Shown piece by piece: positions 52,444 through 62,605 of a DNA stretch of 64,000 bases (position 1 is its first letter; the number at the start of each line of letters is the position of its first letter). The stretch spans positions 620,001 to 684,000 of the forward strand of contig NZ_CP134696.1 of the NCBI RefSeq assembly GCF_031851795.1. The letters are read 5' to 3'. This DNA is from Pontibacter sp. G13. Its GTDB lineage: Bacteria; Bacteroidota; Bacteroidia; J057. The translations under genes were made by a program, and so were the position numbers. Under the pieces are notes generated by a model, which saw only the letters and a list, made by a program, of their open reading frames with translations, was not told the DNA's origin and did no database searches.

Positions 52444-53181
52444 CTACTGGATGAATTGGTAGCGTGTATCTTGAGCTGGCCAGTAGGTCATGCTGATACT
52501 GTCAGTCTTGACGTATGTCTGTGGGTTTGCAGGATTGCCATGCAGATGCAGGCCATCGTTGCGATCCGCTCCCAACAATCCGATGAACATCCGGCTGTAC
52601 GGAAGCTCTGATAGCGGAAAATCGACCTCATGCGCTCCGTAGTGATAGCTGACACTGTGATTGGATTCGCGAAGCTGAACTTGAAAGGTGACGGGAATTT
52701 GCTCTTCTCCGATGATTTTGAGCAGGCCGACACGGTTGTACTCCACCGTAAACACCCTATTTCCGGCCTCTCCAGTAGTTTCGTATCCTACCCAGCCTCC
52801 ATCGAGCGGCCCATCTAGCGACTGACCAATCGACAGTCTGCCGTAGGGAAATAGTTCAAACCCTACCCGTTTCGCTAGGCCATTTTCCATTTCATACCTA
52901 AAAGTTGGGCTATAATCCCAAACGACGTGGAAGTCAGAAAAAACAGAATCGCAAAAGGGAAAATCAAATCCGATGGGCATATCAAAGACCCAATCTTCAT
53001 TGAGATCTTCGTATTCGAGCAGCGTAGGATTTTGGAGGGATTGATAAGGGACCTCCGCGATCGTGTAGTCAAAACAGAAATCGGATTCTTCTACAATGGG
53101 TTCCTCCTGCTTGCAACCAGCAGTTAAGACAATACACAAGACGCAGAATAATCCGACAAGGAGACGATTTGAAAAGCTCAT
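52444..53181 (-). CDS. lipoprotein of unknown function (paralogue of 53394-54152)
   Basis: 245 residues. Signal with lipobox (CIVLTAGC, Cys23). The mature part is beta-rich with FCFDYTIAEVPYQSL, IGFDFPFCDSVF, a HLHGNPANPQTY block and the end YQFIQ. It matches its upstream neighbour in order: CFD start, IGF-x-F-x-FC, NRVFT-x-EY, a final (H/Y)GxPANP block and YQF-x-Q. No known family or catalytic motif. It lies about 210 bases downstream of the paralogue; each has its own terminator. Confidence 0.78.
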   Translation of the reverse strand: MSFSNRLLVGLFCVLCIVLTAGCKQEEPIVEESDFCFDYTIAEVPYQSLQNPTLLEYEDLNEDWVFDMPIGFDFPFCDSVFSDFHVVWDYSPTFRYEMENGLAKRVGFELFPYGRLSIGQSLDGPLDGGWVGYETTGEAGNRVFTVEYNRVGLLKIIGEEQIPVTFQVQLRESNHSVSYHYGAHEVDFPLSELPYSRMFIGLLGADRNDGLHLHGNPANPQTYVKTDSISMTYWPAQDTRYQFIQ

Positions 53182-53315
53182 GTTTCAGTATTGGTAATTT
53201 ATCTTACAACAAAGATCCAATCACTCATCTCCATTTCCTTGTCCAAACGGATATCCGTGGCAGATCGACCTCATATTCGTTGCAAAGGAAGATCATTCGG
53301 TTTGGACGCTTTTTC

Positions 53316-53362
53316 AGGAAAAAAGAAAAGCCCCTGTACCCGACCATTGGGGCACAGAGGCT
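53316..53362 (-). terminator. terminator of the 53394-54152 lipoprotein gene
   Basis: Arms AGCCCCTGT (53329-53337) and ACAGAGGCT (53354-53362) pair with one G-U pair, followed on the minus strand by TTTCTTTTTTCC. It lies 32 bases past the stop. Confidence 0.8.
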
Positions 53363-53393
53363 ATTCATTGACCATCAACAGATTGGCCAAGTA

Positions 53394-54152
53394 CTATTGC
53401 AAGAATTGATAAACGGTCCCGGAATCTGGCCAAGTTTCCATTTCTTTAGAAAAAAGAATAGTGGCACTCGAATCTGGATTGGCAGGATCACCATAGAGGT
53501 AAAATCCCTGATTGGGATCATCTCCGTACAGACCCACTTGAAGCCATTTAAATGGATCTCCCTGAAGTGGAGTAGCTACACTATTTCCACCATAGTGAAT
53601 TTCAATTCGGTTTCCGTTTTCGTACAATTTCAGTGTCATATCAAACACATAGTGGGAAGGCTGACCTAATTGGTTACTCGGAAATCCCCAATCGCGATAC
53701 TCCATGGTAAAGACCTGATTGCCCACAGGACCAGAAGTCTGATAAATCACTTGGGAAATGGTATCAGGACCTCCGCTTCCCAACAATTCGAGGGGCTCTA
53801 CCAACAACTGACCAAAGAGGATCAATTCCTGATATCGCAGATCCAATACATCAGGCAATTGTTCAAAACTGAACGTCGGGGAAGGGGCAAGTTCGTTGAA
53901 ATACAAATGATCAAACGGCTCCCCACAAAAGTCAAAAGAGAATCCGATGGGCACTTCTATCAAAGAATAATCATACAGATCATCTATCATCGTCCCACCT
54001 ACGATCGTGTCGTAAGGCTGCGTAGTCATGGCAAAATCGAAACAATCGGAAATTGGATCAGGAGTAGGTACAGGCGGATCTGGGTCGGGCGTACATCCAA
54101 TGAAAATGAGGGCCATGGCTGCCCAAAGTGTTACATGCTTGAACTGAGTCAT
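53394..54152 (-). CDS. lipoprotein of unknown function (paralogue of 52444-53181)
   Basis: The start is chosen at ATG 54152 (MTQFKHVTLWAAMALIFIGC) because it gives a short lipoprotein signal; ATG 54161 and a longer frame to 54212 are alternatives. About 252 residues. After the lipobox there is a Pro/Asp-rich linker (TPDPDPPVPTPDP), then a beta-rich domain with CFDFAMTTQPYD, VPIGFSFDFCGE, GNQVFTMEYRDWGF, YLYGDPANPDS and the end YQFLQ. The shared motifs with the next gene indicate a tandem duplication. Function unknown. Confidence 0.76.
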   Translation of the reverse strand: MTQFKHVTLWAAMALIFIGCTPDPDPPVPTPDPISDCFDFAMTTQPYDTIVGGTMIDDLYDYSLIEVPIGFSFDFCGEPFDHLYFNELAPSPTFSFEQLPDVLDLRYQELILFGQLLVEPLELLGSGGPDTISQVIYQTSGPVGNQVFTMEYRDWGFPSNQLGQPSHYVFDMTLKLYENGNRIEIHYGGNSVATPLQGDPFKWLQVGLYGDDPNQGFYLYGDPANPDSSATILFSKEMETWPDSGTVYQFLQ

Positions 54153-54212
54153 TGAAATCATGGTTAATGGAGAAGCGCATTCACATGCTCTTTTTCGGCT
54201 ACATACATCCAT

Positions 54213-54548
54213 TTTCAGAATTCTTTTCGCCCCATTTTTTCCTCATGGTCCTTCCATGAACCACAAAAATGGCGACTCGAAAATTCTAAATCGGTCGTAT
54301 CGGCTTCGAAAGATCAAGTAGCTTCAAATGAAAAATTTAGCCGATAAAAAATTTCATTCGGCCTATAACTGCTGCAAATATTCACATATTTTCCCTTTCA
54401 GGATATACGATTTATAAAATTCACCTATCAATCGTACCATTCACCCAACTAAAGCACTGATTCCAAACGCTATACTTCCCCAAAATTTATTGCGCATTAA
54501 ACTTCTCATTTCATCCAACATCCCATTTAATCACGTCCCCCTCCAAAC
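54213..54548. other. AT-rich intergenic region
   Basis: About 336 bases between the lipoprotein gene and the ppc terminator. It is AT-rich and contains no credible gene; it probably includes the lipoprotein promoter. Confidence 0.5.
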
Positions 54549-54585
54549 AAAAATCGCAAGCTACGATGTGCAGCTTGCGATTTTT
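54549..54585. terminator. bidirectional terminator after ppc
   Basis: A perfect 14-bp stem: AAAAATCGCAAGCT (54549-54562) and AGCTTGCGATTTTT (54572-54585) with a 9-base loop. The A/T ends supply U-tracts on both strands. It lies 21 bases past the ppc stop. Confidence 0.88.
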
Positions 54586-54606
54586 CTTCGTCAAAAGTAT
54601 CTGAAA

Positions 54607-57378
54607 TCAACCCGTACTGCGAAGGCCGCCAGCAATCGCATTCACGGAGATCAGGAGTTTCTGCAGCAATGCGTCCACTTCTGGAGATTCCGGATCTTCC
54701 TTGGACAGGACTCTCCAGCGCTTGAGCCAAGCAACCTGCGCCTCATGCAAGTTTGAAAGGGCATCAGAGCGCAACAGGTTGGAGTGATAATGATATCTTC
54801 TCCGCATGGCAAAATCCTCCTGAAACAACTCTCCAAGCATTTCGCGGGTCAGGACGAGCTCCTGTTGGATCAGTGGATAAATGCTATTCCGCACCTCATC
54901 ATCCACGACCAGAGAAGCATACATATCCATGACATGCTCATCTGTTGCCGCCAAGCTGGTATCGACATTCAGGATGACGTATTTCATCAAGCTATCTCTC
55001 AGAACTTCGCCTTTGAGCGCTTCGAATTTTTCAGGAGACTTTTCCTTGAGGTCTGCCAAGGCCGTTCCTACCCCATACCAAGAGGTCAGGTTGAACCGAG
55101 ACTGTGCCCAGCTAAACACCCAGGGAATCGCCCGCAGATCCTCCAAGCTATTTCGCCCAGAACGTCTAGCAGGACGAGAGCCGATTTTGGAGCGCTCAAT
55201 CACGTCGATTGGAGTCGCCTGATTGAAGAAAGGCACAAAATGCTCTTCGTGGATCAACGCAGAATAATGCACTTTACTCACGCGCGCCATTTCCTCCAAG
55301 ACTTCGTACCAGCTATCTTCATCTGGCTCTGTGAACTGATCGAGAATGGAACGTGTGGCGGTATTCGCCATGAGCAGTTCCAAGTTGTAGGCAGAGTTGA
55401 CCTTGTTGGCGTATTTCTGGGCAATGGTTTCACCTTGCTCAGTCAATCTCATATCTCCTTGGATGGTCCCATGTGGCAGCGTCTTGATGAACCATTGGGT
55501 AGGACCTGCCCCCCGACTGATGGAACCTCCTTTGCCATGAAAATAGCGAACGCGAACCCCAAACTCATTTCCGACCGCAGTCAGACGGGTTTGAGCACTT
55601 GCGAGATTCCACTGGCTGGCCAAGATTCCGCCGTCTTTATTACTATCGCTATATCCGACCATCACCATCTGAACCAAATCGCGCTCCTGGCGAGTCAGCT
55701 TCTGGTAAGCCAAGCTCCTTTGGGTAAATGGATGCGCCAAGAACAACCGGAGGGTATCCGGGCTCAGCTGGAGGTCCTCGATTGTCTCAAACAAAGGCAC
55801 CACAGGCAATGGGCACACACGTTCGCCTTTGGCGTCGATATCCTGAAGACCTGCTTCACGCGCCAGCACATACACCGCCAACAGATCCGACAGCGATCTG
55901 GTCATGGAGATGATGAGGGCGCCAATCATGCGGGTGTTCTCGTATTTCTCAAAATGCCTAGCCAACACTCTATAGACACTGACCACGCGCTCTGCATCAG
56001 GCCCCAACTTCATGCTGGGATGCGTAAATGGACGCCCTGATTCGAGTTCTGCGTTCAAGAAGGCCACACGTTCATCTTCGGACATATCCAGATATCCTTG
56101 ACCATCCAATCCTGCCGCATCCATCAATTGGGCCATCGCACGCTCGTGAACCGCGCTGTTTTGGCGAATATCCAGATGGGCCATATGGAATCCGAAAGTC
56201 TGGACAGTTCTAAGGACGCTATTGACATCCGAATAGGCCAGATTCACTGCTCCATATTCGATGAGGCCTTGCTGAAGCAATTCCAAGTCCGCCATCAACT
56301 CTGTGGACTGGTGATAGGCAGCGGCATGTTCACTCAGATGTGTAGCGTGATCCCGGATGGTCTCTACGGGAAGTGCTGCGGTCATCAATTCCGCAAAATG
56401 GCGGAATGCCTCACCCTTGTAATTGCGGTGTGTAATCCCCGCCTCGGCCAACTGGGCTTCCATCTCCTTCATCCGGTCTTGCATGACCTGTGGCGTATGC
56501 TCGCGGTTGTAGGCAAATGAAAGACTGCGCGTCAATGTGCGAAGGCCACGGCGGATGACGACCATGGCATTCAGGCGAAGGTTTTGAAGGGTATCTTCAG
56601 TCACTTTATCCGTGACAAATGGGTGCCCATCACGGTCTCCTCCAACCCAGTTTCCGAACATGATCCGAGGGAATCGATTCGCGGAACGGATGAGTTTGGG
56701 GTCAAAACCAACGGCTTCCCAAGCTTGGGCTAGTCGACGGTCGACAATCGGCAAGGCAATCGGTAGCGCCTCACGGAGGTAGAACATGATGCTGCCTAGC
56801 TCATAATAGACATCTGGTTTTTCCATGTACACCTCGCCTGTGCGGAAGAGGCGATCCAGCAGGAGCTTCACTTCGCGGGCAATTTCCCACTGCTCCATTT
56901 CGGTGTACATCTTATTCTCGCGCTTCACCATCAGGAGATACAGCTTCCGATGGTGTTGGAGCACGACTGGGCGCTTGGCTTCGGTGGGGTGAGCCGTAAA
57001 AACAGGCTCTACCAGCGATCCAGAAAGGTGTTCCGCAATTTGTTCTTGGGAGATGCCCTTTTGCTTGAGCATTTCAAGGTTTTCCGCCCACAGTCCGGTA
57101 ATACTGGCCGGATCTCGCGATTCCATCTCGCGGCGGATTTGCACGGCTCCATTCTCCTCGGCTAGATTGAGGAGGTGAAAAGCCAAGGAATACAATTGGA
57201 CCATTTCCGCGGTGAATCCCTCCGGCGCAACGGCTGTTTGGCTGTTCAACCAGGGTACGGAATGGGCAAGGTCATCACGATTGCTTTCGAGCAGGCTGTC
57301 TCTCAGCAATTTCAAGAGGTATTCGAGGTCGTAATAAGGCTTACCGAGTTGTGATTGGGTTTGGGCCAACAAATTCAT
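54607..57378 (-). CDS. ppc: phosphoenolpyruvate carboxylase
   Basis: 923 residues from ATG 57378 (MNLLAQTQSQLGKPYYDLEY); the frame also opens 7 codons upstream. Key motifs are present: VFTAHPTEAKRP with His130, GGDRDGHPFVT, GYSDSNKDGG, FHGKGGSISRGAGPT (the catalytic glycine/Arg loop) and the C-terminal GGLRSTG (usually ...RNTG). It carboxylates PEP to oxaloacetate, replenishing the TCA cycle. It is transcribed alone with its own terminator. The final Ser for Asn is a small departure from the usual end. Confidence 0.97.
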   Translation of the reverse strand: MNLLAQTQSQLGKPYYDLEYLLKLLRDSLLESNRDDLAHSVPWLNSQTAVAPEGFTAEMVQLYSLAFHLLNLAEENGAVQIRREMESRDPASITGLWAENLEMLKQKGISQEQIAEHLSGSLVEPVFTAHPTEAKRPVVLQHHRKLYLLMVKRENKMYTEMEQWEIAREVKLLLDRLFRTGEVYMEKPDVYYELGSIMFYLREALPIALPIVDRRLAQAWEAVGFDPKLIRSANRFPRIMFGNWVGGDRDGHPFVTDKVTEDTLQNLRLNAMVVIRRGLRTLTRSLSFAYNREHTPQVMQDRMKEMEAQLAEAGITHRNYKGEAFRHFAELMTAALPVETIRDHATHLSEHAAAYHQSTELMADLELLQQGLIEYGAVNLAYSDVNSVLRTVQTFGFHMAHLDIRQNSAVHERAMAQLMDAAGLDGQGYLDMSEDERVAFLNAELESGRPFTHPSMKLGPDAERVVSVYRVLARHFEKYENTRMIGALIISMTRSLSDLLAVYVLAREAGLQDIDAKGERVCPLPVVPLFETIEDLQLSPDTLRLFLAHPFTQRSLAYQKLTRQERDLVQMVMVGYSDSNKDGGILASQWNLASAQTRLTAVGNEFGVRVRYFHGKGGSISRGAGPTQWFIKTLPHGTIQGDMRLTEQGETIAQKYANKVNSAYNLELLMANTATRSILDQFTEPDEDSWYEVLEEMARVSKVHYSALIHEEHFVPFFNQATPIDVIERSKIGSRPARRSGRNSLEDLRAIPWVFSWAQSRFNLTSWYGVGTALADLKEKSPEKFEALKGEVLRDSLMKYVILNVDTSLAATDEHVMDMYASLVVDDEVRNSIYPLIQQELVLTREMLGELFQEDFAMRRRYHYHSNLLRSDALSNLHEAQVAWLKRWRVLSKEDPESPEVDALLQKLLISVNAIAGGLRSTG

Positions 57379-57522
57379 GCTTCCGATAATTTGAAACAAA
57401 TCTAATCATAAACCCGCGAATGCCCTACGAAATTCACAATCATTTAAGGCCCCTTCATTCATTTTGTCAGAAATAACTGAGTTTTGGTTTCATTTTATCA
57501 AAATCCTTTCATCGGGTCCTCC

Positions 57523-57554
57523 TAAAAAAAGCGCCGCTCCAATCGGAACGGCGC
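57523..57554 (-). terminator. terminator of the acyl-CoA dehydrogenase gene
   Basis: Stem GCGCCG (57531-57536) with CGGCGC (57549-57554), extended inward with one mismatch; the minus strand continues TTTTTTTAGG. It lies 57 bases past the stop. Confidence 0.82.
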
Positions 57555-57610
57555 CTCATCAATCATAGATCCCTTAACGAGGATCTGGCACTTTTTTCGG
57601 GGGCAAAAAA

Positions 57611-58816
57611 TTACCGGAATGCGTTGATTCCCGTAATGTCGTATCCTGTAATCAACAGGTGGATATCGTGTGTCCCTTCATAGGTGATCACTGATTCCAA
57701 GTTCATCATGTGGCGCATCATCGGATAATCTCCGGTGATCCCCATACCACCGAGGATTTGGCGTGTTTCGCGTGCGATTTGCAAGGCAGAATCCACATTG
57801 TTGCGTTTCGCCATAGAAATCTGCGCACTCGTCGCCTTTCCTTCGACCATCAGCTGTCCCAGACGCAGGGTCAGGAGTTGCATTTTGGTGATCTCGGTAA
57901 GGGCCTCGGCCAATTTCTTTTGCTGAAGCTGGAAGGAAGCGATCGGCTTTCCGAATTGTTCGCGTTCCTGTGAATATCTCAATGCAGCATAGTAGCAGTC
58001 CATGGCCACTCCGATGGAGCCCCATGCGATTCCATAGCGAGCTTTGTCCAAACATCCCAATGGTCCACGAAGTCCAGATACATTCGGGAGCAAATTCTCC
58101 TTGGGCACCTTGACGTTGTCGAAGACCAATTCTCCAGTATCGGAAGCTCTCAAGGACCATTTGTTGTCGATCTTTGGCGTGGTGAATCCTTCCATACCGC
58201 GCTCGACAATCAACCCATGAATTCGGCCTTCCTCATTTTTGGCCCAAACCACTGCGATATCAGCAAATGGCGAATTGGAAATCCAAGTTTTGGAGCCATT
58301 GAGGAGATAGTGATCGCCCTCATCGGTGTAGTTGGTCAACATTCCACCCGGATTGGAACCATGATCAGGCTCGGTCAATCCAAAGCAGCCCATCATCTCA
58401 CCGGAAGCCAGTTTGGGAAGATACTTCATCTTCTGTGCTTCGCTTCCATATTTGAAGATCGGGTACATCACCAAAGATCCCTGTACAGAACACATGGAAC
58501 GGATGCCGCTATCGACGCGCTCCACTTCCTGCATGATGATTCCGTAGGCAATGTCATCCAGACCGGGACAGCCATATTTCTCGGGCAATGAAGGTCCAAA
58601 CAACCCCAGTGCGCCCATTTCCTTGACCAAGTTGGTCGGACAGTGATTGTTCTGTGCCCATTCGTTGATGTATGGAGACACATGTTCGTTGAGCCAATCT
58701 CGAACACTCTGACGAATCAATTTGTGCTCCTCACTCAGCAGGTCATCCACCATGTAGTAGTCCGGCGCCTCGTACTTGTGCGCAGCTTGGCGGGACACGC
58801 TTTGTTCTTTCAACAT
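57611..58816 (-). CDS. acyl-CoA dehydrogenase, glutaryl-CoA dehydrogenase type
   Basis: 401 residues. The fold signatures are CFGLTEPDHGSNPGGM (FAD and substrate loop), NGSKTWISNSPFADIAVVWAK and the catalytic-base segment ITYEGTHDIH with Glu380, placed as in glutaryl-CoA dehydrogenase. Residues Arg106-Ser107 in SGIRSMCSVQGSLVM match the Arg-Ser of GCDH that binds the glutaryl carboxylate. It would oxidise and decarboxylate glutaryl-CoA to crotonyl-CoA in lysine/tryptophan breakdown. A broader acyl-CoA substrate is possible because only sequence similarity supports the specificity. Confidence 0.88.
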   Translation of the reverse strand: MLKEQSVSRQAAHKYEAPDYYMVDDLLSEEHKLIRQSVRDWLNEHVSPYINEWAQNNHCPTNLVKEMGALGLFGPSLPEKYGCPGLDDIAYGIIMQEVERVDSGIRSMCSVQGSLVMYPIFKYGSEAQKMKYLPKLASGEMMGCFGLTEPDHGSNPGGMLTNYTDEGDHYLLNGSKTWISNSPFADIAVVWAKNEEGRIHGLIVERGMEGFTTPKIDNKWSLRASDTGELVFDNVKVPKENLLPNVSGLRGPLGCLDKARYGIAWGSIGVAMDCYYAALRYSQEREQFGKPIASFQLQQKKLAEALTEITKMQLLTLRLGQLMVEGKATSAQISMAKRNNVDSALQIARETRQILGGMGITGDYPMMRHMMNLESVITYEGTHDIHLLITGYDITGINAFR

Positions 58817-59087
58817 GACGTTTTTCGGTTTAGCTTGACACTTGACAATCCTTCAAAGTAAGCATATTCGATTCAATCTTCAAAAGCATTCGGAAGGAGT
58901 CAGGGCGGAAATCCCGCTCCCTTTCCGAACAGATCTTCCAGATGGTCGTTAGCTGATGGTCCATTCCGGCAAGGAACATTTCTCCCTTCAAATGGGCAAT
59001 TCCAAAGCGATATGGGTGAATGATTGGGATTTTTGGTGCCTCGCTATGTAAATTGACAAGGATTGGAACACTCCATTAAGTCGCCGC

Positions 59088-61340
59088 ATGAGCCGTCTGC
59101 TAAACATCCTCCTCCATCGAAAACTCAGAAATAGTAGATTTCTGGTCAGGACCGCATTGATTTTGGGATTCTTGGTCGCCATGACCCTTCTGATGCCCAA
59201 GAACTTCCGGCTCCAGTTTCAATACGAAGTGGGAAAACCTTGGACAGAGGAGGATCTCAAGGCGCCGTTTGATTTCTCGATTTTCAAGCCCGAAGATTCC
59301 ATCCAGGTGGAACGCGAGCGGGTAGCTCAGGAAGTCTTGGACATTTACACAGTCGACAGTACCGCCATGAATAGATCCCGAGAGCAAGCCATTCGGGCCC
59401 TGTCGGTGTTTGTCCAGCAATTGGAGGCCTTTCAAGACCCGGCGACTGATTCGGCTGCGAAGGCTAAACTTCAGCTAGAATATTTTTCCCTCAAATATCC
59501 GGGATTCTCCCCCGCCGAAGGTCAAATCAATCTATCCAGCAATTGGCTGGCCCGCATGGAAAGCCTGCTTTCCCAACAAATCGATCAGATCTACCAACGG
59601 GGATACATCCGCCTGTTCAGACCCGATACCGCAATGGATTTTGTTGCTCAGCGGATTTCCCCTGGCGAAGAGACTTACCGGTCTGTGGGGTCCATGCTTC
59701 GGTTTCCGTCCAATTTCAAGGCTTTTCTGGAGGGACAGAAATTGACCCTGTCCTTGGCTGATCAATTGGTTCTCTCCCAGACATTGGCCACCGAAATGGC
59801 ACCCAACCTGATTTTCAGCTCAATCCTTACCCAAGAGACACGCCGACAGCGCCAATCTATGGTGTCTCCCATCTACTCCAAAATTTCGGAAGGCGACCTG
59901 ATCATCACCAAGGGCTCAGTCGTGGACAAGGAGACGGATGCCATTTTGCAATCCCTCGTCCGGGAATATGAGACCCGTTCTGGTCCAGAAAACCGATTTT
60001 TGATATTTCTGAGTCAGTTCTTGATCATCCTATTGATCACTGGGCTGCTACTCATTTACCTCAGCACACATCGCCCCAGAATCTACTTTTCCAATTCCAA
60101 GCTGAGCCTGATCTTCTTCACCTTCTTGGTAGCGATTGCCGCAATGGTCATTGCCACGAAGCTGACCGATATCGCGGTCAAGCTCTCGGATCTGCTGGGG
60201 CCAAATGTCAACCTTTCCTACATCTATCTGGCTCCGAGCTGTATCGTTCCGATTTTCATCAGTAACTTTTTCGATCACCGAACGGGTTGGCTGTGTAATT
60301 TGCTTGCGGGGTTGTTTGGGGCGGTTTTGATCCAGCAAGGACTGGAATTTGCCTTCGTGCAGATCATCGCGGGTACGGTAGCTGTGTATGGAATGCGTCA
60401 ATTGCGGAAGCGAGATCATTTCTTCTTCACCCTTGGCTACATATTCTTGGCCTATTCGGTATCGTACATCTGCTTCAATCTATTGAGCAAAGGAAGCTTC
60501 GAAGCGATCAACTACAATACCCTTCTGCTCTTTGTGATCAATGTCGCCTTCACGGTGATTGCCTACAATCTGATCTATCTATTTGAGCGGTTGTTTGGGG
60601 TGACCTCGGATTTGACCTACCTGGAATTGCTGGATACCAATCATCCATTGCTTCGAGAATTGGCACGAAAAGCTCCGGGCACCTTCCAGCACTCCTTGCA
60701 GGTGGCCAATATTGCTGAGGCCACGATCAAATCGCTGGGAGGACATGCCTTGCTGACGCACGTAGGAGCGCTCTACCACGACATCGGGAAGATGAGCAAC
60801 TCCAAGTATTTCATCGAGAATATGGCGGAGGACAAAAGCCAAAATCCTCACAATCAGCTCAAGCCGGAGGAAAGTGCGGACATCATCTTGGGACACGTAC
60901 CCAAAGGGGTGGACATCGCCCAGAAGTACCACCTGCCCAAGGAGATCATCCATTTCATCGAAACCCACCATGGATCTACGCGGGTGGAATTCTTCTATCG
61001 GGCGTGGCTGAATCAGGAAAATTTGGCATTCCCAGAGGGTGAGGCGCGATTTAGATACGAAGGACCCAAACCTGACTCCAAGGAAACCGCCGTCCTGATG
61101 TTGTCTGATTCGATTGAGGCTGCTTCTCGTGCGTTGAAAAATCCAACCCCCGAAAAACTCCGGGAATTGGTGAATACCATCGTCGATCACAAGATTCAGG
61201 ACAATCAGCTGGAAAACTCCAACCTGACCTTCAAGGACATTTCCTCGATTCGGAAAGTGATCTCCCGACAGCTACTCAATATCTATCATGGGCGAATCGA
61301 ATATCCCGAGGAAGCGACAGCTCCTGTCAAACCGAGCTAG
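59088..61340 (+). CDS. PgpH-type 7TM-HD phosphodiesterase (c-di-AMP hydrolase family)
   Basis: 750 residues. One N-terminal membrane helix (about 22-38), then an extracellular 7TMR-HDED domain (about 50-305), then seven membrane helices (about 310-500). The cytoplasmic HD domain (about 525-700) has the HDIG-type metal ligands: FQHSLQVANIAE, ALYHDIGK, FIETHHGS and MLSDSIEAASR. Proteins with this layout degrade cyclic-di-AMP to pApA. It is divergent from the acyl-CoA dehydrogenase. Cyclic-di-AMP as substrate is inferred from the family. Confidence 0.93.
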   Translation: MSRLLNILLHRKLRNSRFLVRTALILGFLVAMTLLMPKNFRLQFQYEVGKPWTEEDLKAPFDFSIFKPEDSIQVERERVAQEVLDIYTVDSTAMNRSREQAIRALSVFVQQLEAFQDPATDSAAKAKLQLEYFSLKYPGFSPAEGQINLSSNWLARMESLLSQQIDQIYQRGYIRLFRPDTAMDFVAQRISPGEETYRSVGSMLRFPSNFKAFLEGQKLTLSLADQLVLSQTLATEMAPNLIFSSILTQETRRQRQSMVSPIYSKISEGDLIITKGSVVDKETDAILQSLVREYETRSGPENRFLIFLSQFLIILLITGLLLIYLSTHRPRIYFSNSKLSLIFFTFLVAIAAMVIATKLTDIAVKLSDLLGPNVNLSYIYLAPSCIVPIFISNFFDHRTGWLCNLLAGLFGAVLIQQGLEFAFVQIIAGTVAVYGMRQLRKRDHFFFTLGYIFLAYSVSYICFNLLSKGSFEAINYNTLLLFVINVAFTVIAYNLIYLFERLFGVTSDLTYLELLDTNHPLLRELARKAPGTFQHSLQVANIAEATIKSLGGHALLTHVGALYHDIGKMSNSKYFIENMAEDKSQNPHNQLKPEESADIILGHVPKGVDIAQKYHLPKEIIHFIETHHGSTRVEFFYRAWLNQENLAFPEGEARFRYEGPKPDSKETAVLMLSDSIEAASRALKNPTPEKLRELVNTIVDHKIQDNQLENSNLTFKDISSIRKVISRQLLNIYHGRIEYPEEATAPVKPS

Positions 61341-61648
61341 TTGAGATACCCATTGGCAGCGCAAAAATTACCATTCACCATACGATTGGCGAACCCGGAT
61401 CAAATCATGGCAATCTATTGCCCCAAAGGTGTATATTCGCACCGTCTTGGGGATTTTGCCCCCAACCTCGCGAAAGGACTCCCCATTTTTCATCTTACTC
61501 TACCTGATGAATGGGCCATACATGCTCTCAGAGCGACATTCTCCCGATGAGTTTGTCGAATTGGAACATGATGGGCCATTATACGCCATTCACCCTCAAT
61601 TCAAGTCTTCAGGTAGGAGTTTTCAGTACTTTTGGGCTGGGAAAAGAT
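61341..61648. other. intergenic region, no gene seen
   Basis: 308 bases between the PgpH-type gene and the first TauE gene. A frame runs through it into the TauE gene but lacks protein-like quality; it probably holds the TauE promoter. Confidence 0.5.
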
Positions 61649-62494
61649 ATGGAATACGTCGACATATTCGGCTTTGGCCTTGCTATGATGGTTGGGATTG
61701 TCATGGGACTGTTGGGATCTGGAGGATCTCTGGTTGTTCCCCTGATGGTCTATGTGTTCGAAAAAGACATCAAAATCGCCACCGCCTATGCCCTATTCAT
61801 GGTGGGAGTGACTGCGCTTTCGGGCGTTGTCAGCAAAATCCGGAGACAGGAAGTGGACTTCTCCACCGCGGCGATTTTTGCCATTCCCGTAATCGTCGGG
61901 ACCTTGATCGCAAGAATGGTGTTGATCACAAGTATTCCAGAAATATGGTTTACGATTGATGGTGTGACGGTCGGAAGACAAGCAGGAATCTTTTTCCTCT
62001 ATGCCATCATGCTCCTCCTTTCCTTTGCCTCGATGATGGGCTTCATTGGAAAGAATTACACGCCAAATCCTCATTTCCGTACCGAGCAACCCTTCCGCTT
62101 CTACCTGACCATCGGGATCGTAGGACTATTTATAGGCATCCTCAGTGGACTGGTCGGTGCCGGTGGTGGCGTATTGGCCGTTCCTGTCTTGGTCATCATG
62201 ATGGGACTTGAGATGAAAATGGCTGTAGGGACCTCACTGGCCATCATGGCAATCAAATCACTGTTGGGTTTTTTGGGAGATGTATTCATTTCTGGAAGTG
62301 CCATCGAGTGGAATTTCCTCCTGATTATTACAGGAATGATGGTGGTCGGAATCTTCTTCGGCTCAGGAATCTCTAACCATATTTCGGGAGTGAGGCTCCG
62401 AAAGAGTTTTGCGTGGTTCATCCTTTTTATGGTCGTATACATCCTGTCAAAGGAAACCGGCCTAATTCCCAATGACCTCATTGCCAGCAACTAG
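61649..62494 (+). CDS. TauE/SafE family permease
   Basis: The start is set at ATG 61649 (MEYVDIFGFGLAMMVG), since the upstream extension is not protein-like and the paralogue begins the same way (MEWIGYLCAASIGIVMG). 281 residues, about eight helices. It has the two family repeats: GIVMGLLGSGGSLVVPLMVY near the start and GILSGLVGAGGGVLAVPVLVIM in the middle. TauE/SafE proteins move sulfite, sulfonates or related organic anions; the substrate is unknown here. Confidence 0.9.
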   Translation: MEYVDIFGFGLAMMVGIVMGLLGSGGSLVVPLMVYVFEKDIKIATAYALFMVGVTALSGVVSKIRRQEVDFSTAAIFAIPVIVGTLIARMVLITSIPEIWFTIDGVTVGRQAGIFFLYAIMLLLSFASMMGFIGKNYTPNPHFRTEQPFRFYLTIGIVGLFIGILSGLVGAGGGVLAVPVLVIMMGLEMKMAVGTSLAIMAIKSLLGFLGDVFISGSAIEWNFLLIITGMMVVGIFFGSGISNHISGVRLRKSFAWFILFMVVYILSKETGLIPNDLIASN

Positions 62495-62605
62495 GCATTT
62501 TGGGTATTGAAAAATCGCCAATGCCCAACATCCAAGCCCACCAAAGGGAAACCAAAAATGCTTCTTTCAATCGTTTCTTCTGCAAAAAACGCCTAGATTC
62601 GCGCC

